A stretch of 10,957 nt of DNA from contig NZ_JBATXB010000117.1 of NCBI RefSeq assembly GCF_049673005.1, positions 1 through 10,957 on the forward strand, read 5' to 3'. A model generated the notes under the pieces. It saw only the letters and a list, made by a program, of their open reading frames with translations, ran no database searches and had not been told where the DNA came from. This document shows, piece after piece, positions 1 to 6,264 of this stretch; position 1 is the first letter of the stretch; every line of letters begins with the position of its first letter. The stretch comes from Carnobacterium_A sp049673005. GTDB lineage: Bacteria; Bacillota; Bacilli; Lactobacillales; Carnobacteriaceae. The translations under genes were made by a program, and so were the position numbers.

Positions 1-518
1 TCTTTGAGTGCGCTCGTTTTTGTTTCCTTATACCAAAAGATGCGAGAGTACCAAAATTTGCTTAAGAATTGCATCAAGTGGAATCAAGTTTCCTTATACC
101 AAAAGATGCGAGAGTACCAAAATCATAGCCAATTGCATCAGCATCTGTATAGGTTTCCTTATACCAAAAGATGCGAGAGTACCAAAATCAAATCTAACAA
201 AAGAAGAAGCTGAGTTAGTTTCCTTATACCAAAAGATGCGAGAGTACCAAAATGACATCGAATCAGTTGCTTGACTAGCTTCAGTTTCCTTATACCAAAA
301 GATGCGAGAGTACCAAAATCCAGGGTTATCGATATTCAAAGCATAGCTAGTTTCCTTATACCAAAAGATGCGAGAGTACCAAAATATAGATAATGCGAAA
401 ATATAGTGCTTTCGTGTTTCCTTATACCAAAAGATGCGAGAGTACCAAAATAAAACGTACACTAATAATAACCTGATACCTAGTTTCCTTATACCAAAAG
501 ATGCGAGAGTACCAAAAT
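1..518 (-). CRISPR. Type II-A CRISPR array, 8 repeats, left end cut by the window
   Basis: Eight identical 36-nt repeats lie at 22-57, 88-123, 153-188, 218-253, 284-319, 350-385, 416-451 and 483-518. On the plus strand each begins GTTTCCTTATACC and ends GAGAGTACCAAAAT. The seven complete spacers are 30, 29, 29, 30, 30, 30 and 31 nt and all differ. Bases 1-21 are probably a cut spacer, so the array likely continues to the left. Transcription is leftward: the minus-strand repeat starts ATTTTGGTACTCTC, like the GTTTTTGTACTCTC start of S. thermophilus CRISPR1 repeats, and is complementary to the tracrRNA anti-repeat at 2777-2813. The leader-proximal repeat is therefore 483-518, only 10 nt past the csn2 stop codon. 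No repeat is degenerate, so the leader-distal end is probably not in view. Spacer targets cannot be named from sequence alone. Confidence 0.98.
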
Positions 519-519
519 G

Positions 520-557
520 CCAATTTTATTATACCTTATCTTGTATTAGATTTTCAA
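520..557 (-). promoter_or_regulatory. Putative pre-crRNA promoter inside the 3' end of csn2
   Basis: On the minus strand there is a -35-like TTGAAA (552-557), an 18-bp spacer and a perfect -10 TATAAT (528-533). The predicted start at about 520-522 falls at the junction with the first repeat. Most of the promoter lies in the last codons of csn2, and the -10 overlaps its stop codon. Only 10 bp separate csn2 from the array, so the leader must also overlap csn2. The ATTTGAG-type leader end known from some streptococcal II-A loci is absent. The call rests on sequence matches only. Confidence 0.6.
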
Positions 558-1491
558 AATATTCTTTTATATTAGCTGTAATTGCAGTTAGATCAACTAT
601 TACAGGAGTACTGGTAAGAATAAAAAGTGAGTAAACATAGATAAAAATAGACAAGTTATCCACAGCTTTTAAAGATAAAAGAACGGTTTCTTGTGCGTAC
701 TTATCCACAAGTACCATATACCAATTACAAGCATCTTGAAATATTTCTTCAGACCAACTAGAAGGAATTTTTGAGATTAAATGCTTTTTAACAGCATAAC
801 AAGTAGTTTTATTTCTTATTTTCTCTTTGTAAACAATATTGGTAGGAAAAAGAGAAGGATTTTCTGTTTGAATAAAATAGAGAATCCCATTAGTAGACTG
901 TTGAAGGTAATAAATAAAATTTTCTAATTCCTTATCTGAAAGCACAACTTCAGGAAACTGTATATAGATAATTAATTTTTTATCACTTATTGATTCTTCT
1001 AATACATTAATTTGAAGAATTAACTTTTCATAATGAGATAGTTGAGCAGAATTTTTTTTTGAAAAAGATAAGCTAGTTTGAATCCATTTTTTATCGAAAG
1101 GCAACAAAGTGTAGTGAGTTACGTTTGTTTTTTGTTGGGTATTTAAAAAATCAACTTCTTCAATCAATTCCTCCCAGCTTTCAACTAATTGTTTATAAAA
1201 TGGAGAAAATTCAAGATTAGTCAAAAATTCTTTTTCCTGTCGAATTAAAACTTTCTCTAAACTAATAAATTTTGTTGAATCATTTGGAGAAAAAATTTGG
1301 AATAGAAAGTCTCTTCTTGGAATCAATGTTTGGTTTTCAAAAAGGTTTATTTCTACACCTTTATAGCTGAAGTAATCACTAAAATATTCTACTAATTGAT
1401 ACCATTCTTTTTGCTCACCTTTTAAAATAGTAACTTTATCAACTAAGAAAGAAGTTACTTGTACAGAGTCTTTAATATGCCATTCTTTCAT
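529..1491 (-). CDS. csn2: Csn2, long (S. thermophilus CRISPR1-like) form, type II-A adaptation protein
   Basis: This 320-residue protein occupies the csn2 position, last of the four cas genes and next to the array. In the family, Csn2 forms a ring-shaped tetramer that binds double-stranded DNA ends and works with Cas1, Cas2 and Cas9 in spacer capture; it is not needed for interference. The canonical short Csn2 has about 220 residues, while the S. thermophilus CRISPR1 type has about 350, so this belongs with the long group. I see no catalytic motif, which fits a DNA-end clamp. A strongly hydrophobic stretch runs from about residue 280 to 299, probably a buried core strand or helix rather than a membrane anchor. 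The ATG overlaps the cas2 TGA stop by 4 nt (ATGA), with a GGTGA ribosome site inside cas2, so translation is likely coupled. Assignment relies mainly on context, length and gene order, because Csn2 diverges quickly. Confidence 0.85.
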   Translation of the reverse strand: MKEWHIKDSVQVTSFLVDKVTILKGEQKEWYQLVEYFSDYFSYKGVEINLFENQTLIPRRDFLFQIFSPNDSTKFISLEKVLIRQEKEFLTNLEFSPFYKQLVESWEELIEEVDFLNTQQKTNVTHYTLLPFDKKWIQTSLSFSKKNSAQLSHYEKLILQINVLEESISDKKLIIYIQFPEVVLSDKELENFIYYLQQSTNGILYFIQTENPSLFPTNIVYKEKIRNKTTCYAVKKHLISKIPSSWSEEIFQDACNWYMVLVDKYAQETVLLSLKAVDNLSIFIYVYSLFILTSTPVIVDLTAITANIKEYFENLIQDKV

Positions 1492-1817
1492 AAAATCACC
1501 ATCGGATCTTCAGTAATAGCTTTTTCAGTAATGGTTTTATCACCGACAAGCAAAAACATATTGCTGTATTGTTTTTCAGTCACAGCCATAGCTCGAATAG
1601 AGCCATGTTTTGGGAGGTTATTTCTTAATCCCATCATATAATTATCTAAACTTGATCGGTTTGGGAAAATTTTTGCGTAGACTGAAAATTGAACCATTGT
1701 AAACCCGTTATTAATTAAGTATTTTCTGAATCTAGAATATGTTCGTCTTTCGCTTTTTGTGTTCATTGGCAAATCAAAAAATAATATCAAGCGCATAATT
1801 TTATAAGGAGACGCCAT
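1488..1817 (-). CDS. cas2: Cas2, CRISPR adaptation protein
   Basis: Small ferredoxin-fold protein (109 residues from the first start) that forms the central dimer of the Cas1-Cas2 integrase, which inserts new spacers at the leader end of the array. The N-terminal strand RLILFFDLPM carries the family aspartate (Asp15), followed by a basic helix (SERRTYSRFRKYL) and the GFTMVQFSVYAK strand typical of Cas2. The start is ambiguous. ATG at 1817 overlaps cas1 by 17 nt and gives an N-terminus like that of S. thermophilus CRISPR1 Cas2. ATG at 1796 (Met8) lies 4 nt after the cas1 stop and gives 102 residues. Neither has a visible Shine-Dalgarno site, so translation probably depends on ribosomes finishing cas1. 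The stop overlaps the csn2 start. Confidence 0.94.
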   Translation of the reverse strand: MASPYKIMRLILFFDLPMNTKSERRTYSRFRKYLINNGFTMVQFSVYAKIFPNRSSLDNYMMGLRNNLPKHGSIRAMAVTEKQYSNMFLLVGDKTITEKAITEDPMVIL

Positions 1818-2703
1818 TGGCAGGGTAAACCAACAGTTCGGTATTATTCTCGTTCATTCCTTTAATAAAAGATTGAACAAGTATTTCAATCGCATTTAAA
1901 ATAGTTTGTTTTTGATTGCCAATCAATAGTTTATTATTGCTAATTAAGTGAACAATTTTTTGTTTGGTTTTTAAGTCTAAATAAGTATCTTCTTGACACA
2001 TAATGCTAATCCATAAATCAATGACAGGACGAAAGGGTTCAATAAGATCATCAGCTAGATTAAAAGCATTGTATTGGTTGTAATGTCCAATACCAAAAGA
2101 AGGTTGTAAACCTGAAGCCACAATTGTTCTAGCAACGGTTGAACGAAGGACAATATAACCATAATTTAAACCAGAGTTAATTCCGTCAAAGCTGTCTCTA
2201 TCTCTAGTAAAGGAATTTCCAAATAAGGTTTTAAAATATAGTTTAGCTGCATGACCTTCGCGATTTGAATCATCTGAGAAATTTACTTGATCAGAATAAT
2301 GATGCAATGTCTCAATTGAAGTTGAATTTTTTTTCAAATAAGTTAATACAGAAGCTTGATTATTGATTTTTATTTGAATAATTTTTTGCCACATCAAGCC
2401 TTTCATTTCAGGAGACCATTTAGCTTGCCTTTCCAGAACTCTAGAAGACTGGTGATGACTATGAGGAGAAAGAGCATAAATATTGGGTAAGTGTTTTTCA
2501 TCACAGAAAATTAAGAGAATATGGTAATCTGCTAATTTATTTAGTAAGCGAGCAGTTACAACGGTTTGCTGGTTATCGACAATAATTGTATGAATATCAG
2601 TAAGCGGTATCAAAATTTCTGTATCTTCTCGAATAACCTTTAAATTATCAAGATACAACCTTAAATAATCAGATTTTTCAATATAGACAACACGCCAGCT
2701 CAT
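1801..2703 (-). CDS. cas1: Cas1, CRISPR integrase
   Basis: Metal-dependent integrase of the Cas1-Cas2 complex, which joins prespacer DNA to the leader-repeat junction. The 300-residue protein starts MSWRVVYIEK, a typical type II Cas1 N-terminus. The family active-site residues are present: Glu149 in REGHAAKLYF, His207 in GIGHYN, and the acidic group Asp218/Asp219/Glu222 in NLADDLIEPFRP. The length matches type II Cas1 proteins (about 290-300). I chose the ATG at 2703 because it has the Shine-Dalgarno AAGGAGT at 2711-2717 and gives the family N-terminus. An in-frame start at 2748 lies inside the tracrRNA terminator and is rejected. Cas1 is the first gene after that terminator, with no room for its own promoter, so expression probably comes from read-through. 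It leads the tightly packed cas1-cas2-csn2 unit. Confidence 0.97.
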   Translation of the reverse strand: MSWRVVYIEKSDYLRLYLDNLKVIREDTEILIPLTDIHTIIVDNQQTVVTARLLNKLADYHILLIFCDEKHLPNIYALSPHSHHQSSRVLERQAKWSPEMKGLMWQKIIQIKINNQASVLTYLKKNSTSIETLHHYSDQVNFSDDSNREGHAAKLYFKTLFGNSFTRDRDSFDGINSGLNYGYIVLRSTVARTIVASGLQPSFGIGHYNQYNAFNLADDLIEPFRPVIDLWISIMCQEDTYLDLKTKQKIVHLISNNKLLIGNQKQTILNAIEILVQSFIKGMNENNTELLVYPANGVSL

Positions 2704-2710
2704 TTTTATC

Positions 2711-2717
2711 ACTCCTT
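2711..2717 (-). promoter_or_regulatory. cas1 ribosome binding site
   Basis: AAGGAGT on the minus strand, 7 nt before the ATG at 2703. It decides the cas1 start against the upstream in-frame ATG at 2748. It lies 18 nt after the T-tract of the tracrRNA terminator, so it is present only on read-through transcripts. Confidence 0.85.
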
Positions 2718-2734
2718 TTTCCAGATTTATGTAC

Positions 2735-2757
2735 AAAAAAAGCCCCATAAATGGGGC
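2735..2757 (-). terminator. Intrinsic terminator ending the tracrRNA, in front of cas1
   Basis: Six-base-pair GC-rich stem GCCCCA/TGGGGC with a short TTTA loop (2742-2757), followed by seven T residues (2741-2735) on the minus strand. It is the last hairpin of the tracrRNA and a classical Rho-independent terminator. It ends 31 nt before the cas1 start, so any cas1 message from upstream must pass through it. Confidence 0.93.
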
Positions 2758-2829
2758 GATTTCGGCATAAAGCCTTATTTTGGTAGGTCCTCGCGACCCT
2801 TTGGTATAAGGAAGTCTTCCGTCGAAGAC
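2735..2829 (-). ncRNA. tracrRNA
   Basis: Trans-activating RNA that pairs with crRNA repeats, is trimmed by RNase III and anchors the guide in Cas9. In order on the minus strand it has a 6-bp hairpin GTCTTC-GACG-GAAGAC (2829-2814); an anti-repeat (2813-2777) with TTCCTTATACCAAA matching the outer repeat half and TACCAAAAT matching the first nine repeat bases, separated by a mismatched bulge; a nexus AAGGCTTTATGCCG (2776-2763); a short AAATC linker; and the terminator hairpin. The nexus is almost the same as in S. thermophilus CRISPR1 tracrRNA (AAGGCTTCATGCCGAAATC), as is the plan of one hairpin after the nexus. It has its own promoter at 2836-2864. Exact ends are inferred from promoter and terminator; length is about 95 nt. 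Confidence 0.94.
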
Positions 2830-2835
2830 ACCCTT

Positions 2836-2864
2836 ATTATAACAAGGTTTATATATTTTGTAAA
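2836..2864 (-). promoter_or_regulatory. tracrRNA promoter
   Basis: Near-consensus sigma-A promoter on the minus strand: -35 TTTACA (2859-2864), 17-bp spacer, -10 TATAAT (2836-2841). The predicted start, about 7 nt downstream (near 2829), coincides with the first base of the 5' hairpin. It is the best promoter match in the window, which fits an abundant small RNA. It lies in the gap after the cas9 stop codon (2892). Confidence 0.88.
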
Positions 2865-2891
2865 CCCTTTATTAGAATTTTTTCTTTTATA

Positions 2892-5800
2892 TCATTCATT
2901 TAAATAAGGACTAAATATTTCTAGATTAATTGGATATTTATTGCCAAGAATATCAATATTATATTTAATAATATTTTTTAAAGGAGTAATAGCAGGCATT
3001 TGCTGATTTTTTGTTTTTAAAGTTATATCCTCAATTTCAATTTTATTTTGTCTTGGATTAGCATCGCCTCTAAACAACTTTTCATAATGAACGATTTTTT
3101 TAATTTTTTCTTTCGTGATCTCATCTTCACTATTTTCTAGCTTATCATAAGAAATAGTATCATTTTTATATAAACTAAATTGAAATTTATAGCTATCATC
3201 GATATTTTTGTAAGGAGCATTGCGACCATTTTCTCCATTATATAGATTCATATCAAGAGTATAAATTCCATCTATTTTTCTAAACCAATTATAAGGAACT
3301 CCAAGGTACTTGTATGTTCCTTCTTCATTCATGTAAATATCCACACGAATACTTTTTCTACTTAATAAAACAATATCATTATGAGGACTTTTATACTTAT
3401 CCGAAATATTCACATGAATACCCAATTTTTTATCTAGATACTTCAAGCTTTTAACTGGTACTTTATCATCTTTCAAAATAAAGCCGTGTTCTTTATAAAA
3501 ATCTTGGAAAGGATTGTCAGCGTGACTATGAGCATCTATGACTTTTAAAAGTAATTTCCAAGTGTTAGGGTCATGCTGTGCCATTAAAAAGTTATCAGGA
3601 TTAGCATCAATTTTTTTCTTTAATGCTTCATAAGCTTTCTTATCCAACTGATAAATATTTTTTACTTTCCCGACAACGTATGTTTCATCATCTTTTTCGC
3701 GAGTAGAGTAGATGGTTTGATTAGACATGGTTCGATTAGGTTTACGATCAACTTTATGTGAATACTTAATCTTGTCCTGGTAATTTCTTAATGAGCTAAC
3801 AAATTTAAGTGAGTTGTTGTCAAAAACTTGAGTAGCATTGATTAATTCACCAGTTTCTGTATCAACAGCCACACCTTCAATAGTAAAAGTTGTTTGTTTG
3901 AGTTGCTTAAATAACGGCATTCGACCAACACCGGCAACGATTAAGGCATCAATGGCATGATGAAAATGACCAGCATCACGATCTTTACGCATTTTTGTTC
4001 TTTTTCTCAATGCAGCAGTGAAGCTTCCACGAATCGATAAGACACCTGTTGGAATAGCGTTATTTCGATAAAAAGTGCGAAGCGAGCTAGAAAAACTTCT
4101 CATGGCATACTGTGTATCAACTAAATTCCGATTAATAAAGTCTTTTTGGACTTCCTCATCGTGTTGGACATCTCGTTGTTCTAATAAGTAGCCTAATTTT
4201 TTATCGCTAATTCGACGAGATCTAAATAAACTTAAACAATCAGCTTTGAATTCATCAAAAGAGCGTGTCGCTTTACCACTTTGGAAATATTGGAAAGGCG
4301 TTAATTGTCCTTTTAATTGATTTTCTGCATGGTAAACGAGTACTTTATTTTGCTGGCTATCATCAAAAGAATAAGAAAGCGGAATAATATGATCAATTTC
4401 AAAACGGTTAAAATCATGAACAATATCAGAAAGAGCGATAGATTTTCCAGAATACACACATTTTCCATCTTGAGCATCCCATAATTTAAACGCTAAATGC
4501 TGCTTACCATTTAAATACAAGTCTTTTAAATTCTTCACTTCAAGTAAATCACAAATCTTTTTCTCGAATTTTCCTTGGTTCCTTTGGAAATTACTATAGT
4601 TCAGTCTTTCTTCATCGCTATTTTTTTCGCGAGCCATTTCAACGACAACATAGGCAAGTTCGCCGTATTGTTCTCGTACAGCGTTAGTGATTTTAATCGC
4701 TTCACGATGAGCTCGTTTTGCGACAGTACTTAGAATAGCTTCATCATCGAATTGGATTTTAGTGCCATTTTGTAACTGCTCAAGACGGCTTTTTCCTAGT
4801 CCTCGTTCTGAGAAAATTTGCATTTGGTTTTTATTGGTTTCCCATAGCTCAGGCAAGATTAGTTGTATCGCTTTTTTTGAAAGAGCATGGTATTCCTTAA
4901 AGGTTGTATCATTAATTAAAGCAGCCGTTACTTCTGGCAAGCTGTCATGGTAGATCAATTGAAATAAGTCTGTTAGCTGTTCTTCTCGACGAGTTAAGCT
5001 TTTTTCTGCAGTTAGAATATCGGCTATTTCATCTAAAACAGCGGGATTATCAAAAAAATCAGCGGGAACAGTAGAAATAGATTCTACTAATTTCCTTAAT
5101 TTCTTAAACCCAATAAAATCAGTGAAAATCGGTTTATTTGTTTTTAAATCAATGCGAGCACCCTTTAAGTCTTCTTCAGGAATAGTCAGGTACTTTGCAA
5201 TCCCATTTAATGTAATTTTTTTCCCGTTTTTTATGAACGTCTCAATCAGATACTGTTTATCGTTTACTGATAAAAGACTGACTTTTTCTTTTTTATCATT
5301 TGCATACCATAAATTATTCAAATCATTTAGCAGATTGTATAAATCAGCTGTATAAGACATTTTAGCGATACGCAATTCTTCTGGATAATAGGTACAACGT
5401 CCGCGCATTTTATTAATCATTGTTTCATGTTGGATTTTTCCATCTTCACCAATATAATATTGCCCATACGGGGTGGGGGACTGCTCAGAACCAGGACCAT
5501 CATAATACATCCGGCGACTGTTAACTAAAGCTAAGTAAGATTCTTTGAAGCTATCAGTAATTTCAGGGTGAAAGGCTTGTTGTTTTTCTAGAATAGCGCT
5601 AGCTTCTTTGATATAATCAGTTGTCTTAAAGCGGTTCGTATGATCACGTACGACTTCACCATTTTTTATTTTATCTAATTGAATTTCACAAATGTAACGG
5701 TCTTCTAATTTTTTTGCATTCTTTTTTAATTGTTCTTTAGTAGATAATTCACTGCCACTTGTTTTTTCATCTTCTTGTGGCGTATCCAATGTTGTCCCGC

Positions 5801-6137
5801 GACGTTTAACTAAATGATACAGTGCAGCGGCTAGTTCCTCTTTCGTTACTTGTTCATAAAGAGCGTTGCATCTTGCCTCATACGGATTGTAGTCTTGAAT
5901 AGAGTTGCAAGAGAAGTTATTTTCTACTAACAATGTTTTCGTTCTTTCTAACCGATGTTTTCTTCTTCTTTTTAATCGTCTTGCACTGCGGAAATTTCGG
6001 CGATCTTCATTAGCATTTCTATTCGCTTCTTCAAATAAGCGAACACCAGCGTTTTGAATTTCTCCAGTTTCTTCATCAATGATTCCCCAACCAACACTGG
6101 AAACACCGATATCTAAACCTAAAACTAATTTAGACAT
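2892..6137 (-). CDS. cas9: Cas9, small type II-A RNA-guided DNA endonuclease
   Basis: Effector that uses the crRNA-tracrRNA duplex to cut matching invader DNA next to a PAM. At 1081 residues it is of the compact S. thermophilus CRISPR1/S. aureus size class, not the ~1370-residue S. pyogenes class. In order: RuvC-I with Asp9 in LVLGLDIGVSSVGWG; arginine-rich bridge helix (about 44-72); alpha-helical recognition lobe; RuvC-II with Glu500 in VVEMARE; HNH domain with Asp582/His583 in EIDHIIPLSYSF and Asn606; RuvC-III with His727 and Asp730 in HHAIDAL; C-terminal wedge and PAM-interacting region (roughly 800-1081). All catalytic residues are intact, so the nuclease should be active. The start at 6137 is chosen for its GGGAGGG ribosome site and the family N-terminus MSKLVLGLDIG; an in-frame start five codons upstream (6152) overlaps that ribosome site. 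The PAM cannot be read from sequence. Confidence 0.98.
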   Translation of the reverse strand: MSKLVLGLDIGVSSVGWGIIDEETGEIQNAGVRLFEEANRNANEDRRNFRSARRLKRRRKHRLERTKTLLVENNFSCNSIQDYNPYEARCNALYEQVTKEELAAALYHLVKRRGTTLDTPQEDEKTSGSELSTKEQLKKNAKKLEDRYICEIQLDKIKNGEVVRDHTNRFKTTDYIKEASAILEKQQAFHPEITDSFKESYLALVNSRRMYYDGPGSEQSPTPYGQYYIGEDGKIQHETMINKMRGRCTYYPEELRIAKMSYTADLYNLLNDLNNLWYANDKKEKVSLLSVNDKQYLIETFIKNGKKITLNGIAKYLTIPEEDLKGARIDLKTNKPIFTDFIGFKKLRKLVESISTVPADFFDNPAVLDEIADILTAEKSLTRREEQLTDLFQLIYHDSLPEVTAALINDTTFKEYHALSKKAIQLILPELWETNKNQMQIFSERGLGKSRLEQLQNGTKIQFDDEAILSTVAKRAHREAIKITNAVREQYGELAYVVVEMAREKNSDEERLNYSNFQRNQGKFEKKICDLLEVKNLKDLYLNGKQHLAFKLWDAQDGKCVYSGKSIALSDIVHDFNRFEIDHIIPLSYSFDDSQQNKVLVYHAENQLKGQLTPFQYFQSGKATRSFDEFKADCLSLFRSRRISDKKLGYLLEQRDVQHDEEVQKDFINRNLVDTQYAMRSFSSSLRTFYRNNAIPTGVLSIRGSFTAALRKRTKMRKDRDAGHFHHAIDALIVAGVGRMPLFKQLKQTTFTIEGVAVDTETGELINATQVFDNNSLKFVSSLRNYQDKIKYSHKVDRKPNRTMSNQTIYSTREKDDETYVVGKVKNIYQLDKKAYEALKKKIDANPDNFLMAQHDPNTWKLLLKVIDAHSHADNPFQDFYKEHGFILKDDKVPVKSLKYLDKKLGIHVNISDKYKSPHNDIVLLSRKSIRVDIYMNEEGTYKYLGVPYNWFRKIDGIYTLDMNLYNGENGRNAPYKNIDDSYKFQFSLYKNDTISYDKLENSEDEITKEKIKKIVHYEKLFRGDANPRQNKIEIEDITLKTKNQQMPAITPLKNIIKYNIDILGNKYPINLEIFSPYLNE

Positions 6138-6143
6138 TGTAAA

Positions 6144-6174
6144 CCCTCCCATTTTATATTATGCAGATAGTATA
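6144..6174 (-). promoter_or_regulatory. cas9 -10 promoter element and ribosome binding site
   Basis: On the minus strand an extended -10, TGGTATACT (hexamer 6169-6174), would start transcription near 6162 and give a leader of about 25 nt. The ribosome site GGGAGGG (6144-6150) lies 6 nt before the ATG at 6137. The expected -35 position (6192-6197) reads CGTTTT, a poor match, so activity would rest on the extended -10 or on a regulator. Confidence 0.6.
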
Positions 6175-6191
6175 CCATTTTTAAAGAAAAG

Positions 6192-6205
6192 AAAACGTTC
6201 GTTTT
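6192..6205. repeat. 14-bp palindrome overlapping the cas9 -35 position
   Basis: AAAACG-TT-CGTTTT is a near-continuous inverted repeat (two 6-bp arms, 2-bp centre). One arm lies exactly where the cas9 -35 hexamer should be, given a 17-bp spacer from the -10 at 6169-6174. It could be an operator for a dimeric regulator of cas9. Nothing in the sequence identifies the protein. Confidence 0.45.
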
Positions 6206-6264
6206 ATAAGAAAATAGAAAGTTCATAAAGTGTTCATTGAAGAAAAAGAATAAAAGTATAAAAC

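Noticed and set aside
3..8. TTTGAG near the left edge as a II-A leader anchor, implying rightward transcription
   Set aside because: It is 13 nt from the repeat rather than adjacent, and the tracrRNA anti-repeat requires the minus-strand repeat as crRNA, so the leader is at the csn2 side.
94..462. Minus-strand open frame with repeated FWYSRIFWYKET peptide
   Set aside because: It is the CRISPR repeat translated several times; the periodicity matches the 66-nt repeat-spacer unit. No ribosome site or gene context supports it. The same holds for the plus-strand frames at 4-213 and 8-274.
1107..1491. Unknown gene rather than csn2 at the end of the cas operon
   Set aside because: The sequence is divergent, but gene order, the 4-nt overlap with cas2, the length near long-form Csn2 and the adjoining array make Csn2 by far the best explanation.
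1459..1641. Plus-strand frame opposite the cas2-csn2 junction
   Set aside because: It is a shadow of two well-supported overlapping genes.
2704..2748. Upstream in-frame start for cas1
   Set aside because: It lies inside the terminator stem of the tracrRNA, has no ribosome site, and adds 15 residues not typical of Cas1. The ATG at 2703 has AAGGAGT.
2735..2892. Long-form tracrRNA acting as a natural guide against the cas9 promoter, as in S. pyogenes
   Set aside because: I saw no repeat-like segment upstream of the anti-repeat to fold back on it, and no clear match between the tracrRNA 5' region and the cas9 promoter by eye.
4762..5355. Plus-strand frames at 4762-4953 and 5122-5355
   Set aside because: Both are antisense to the intact cas9 gene and have no family features.
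6138..6152. Upstream in-frame start for cas9
   Set aside because: The codons overlap the GGGAGGG ribosome site and precede the family N-terminus MSKLVLGLDIG.
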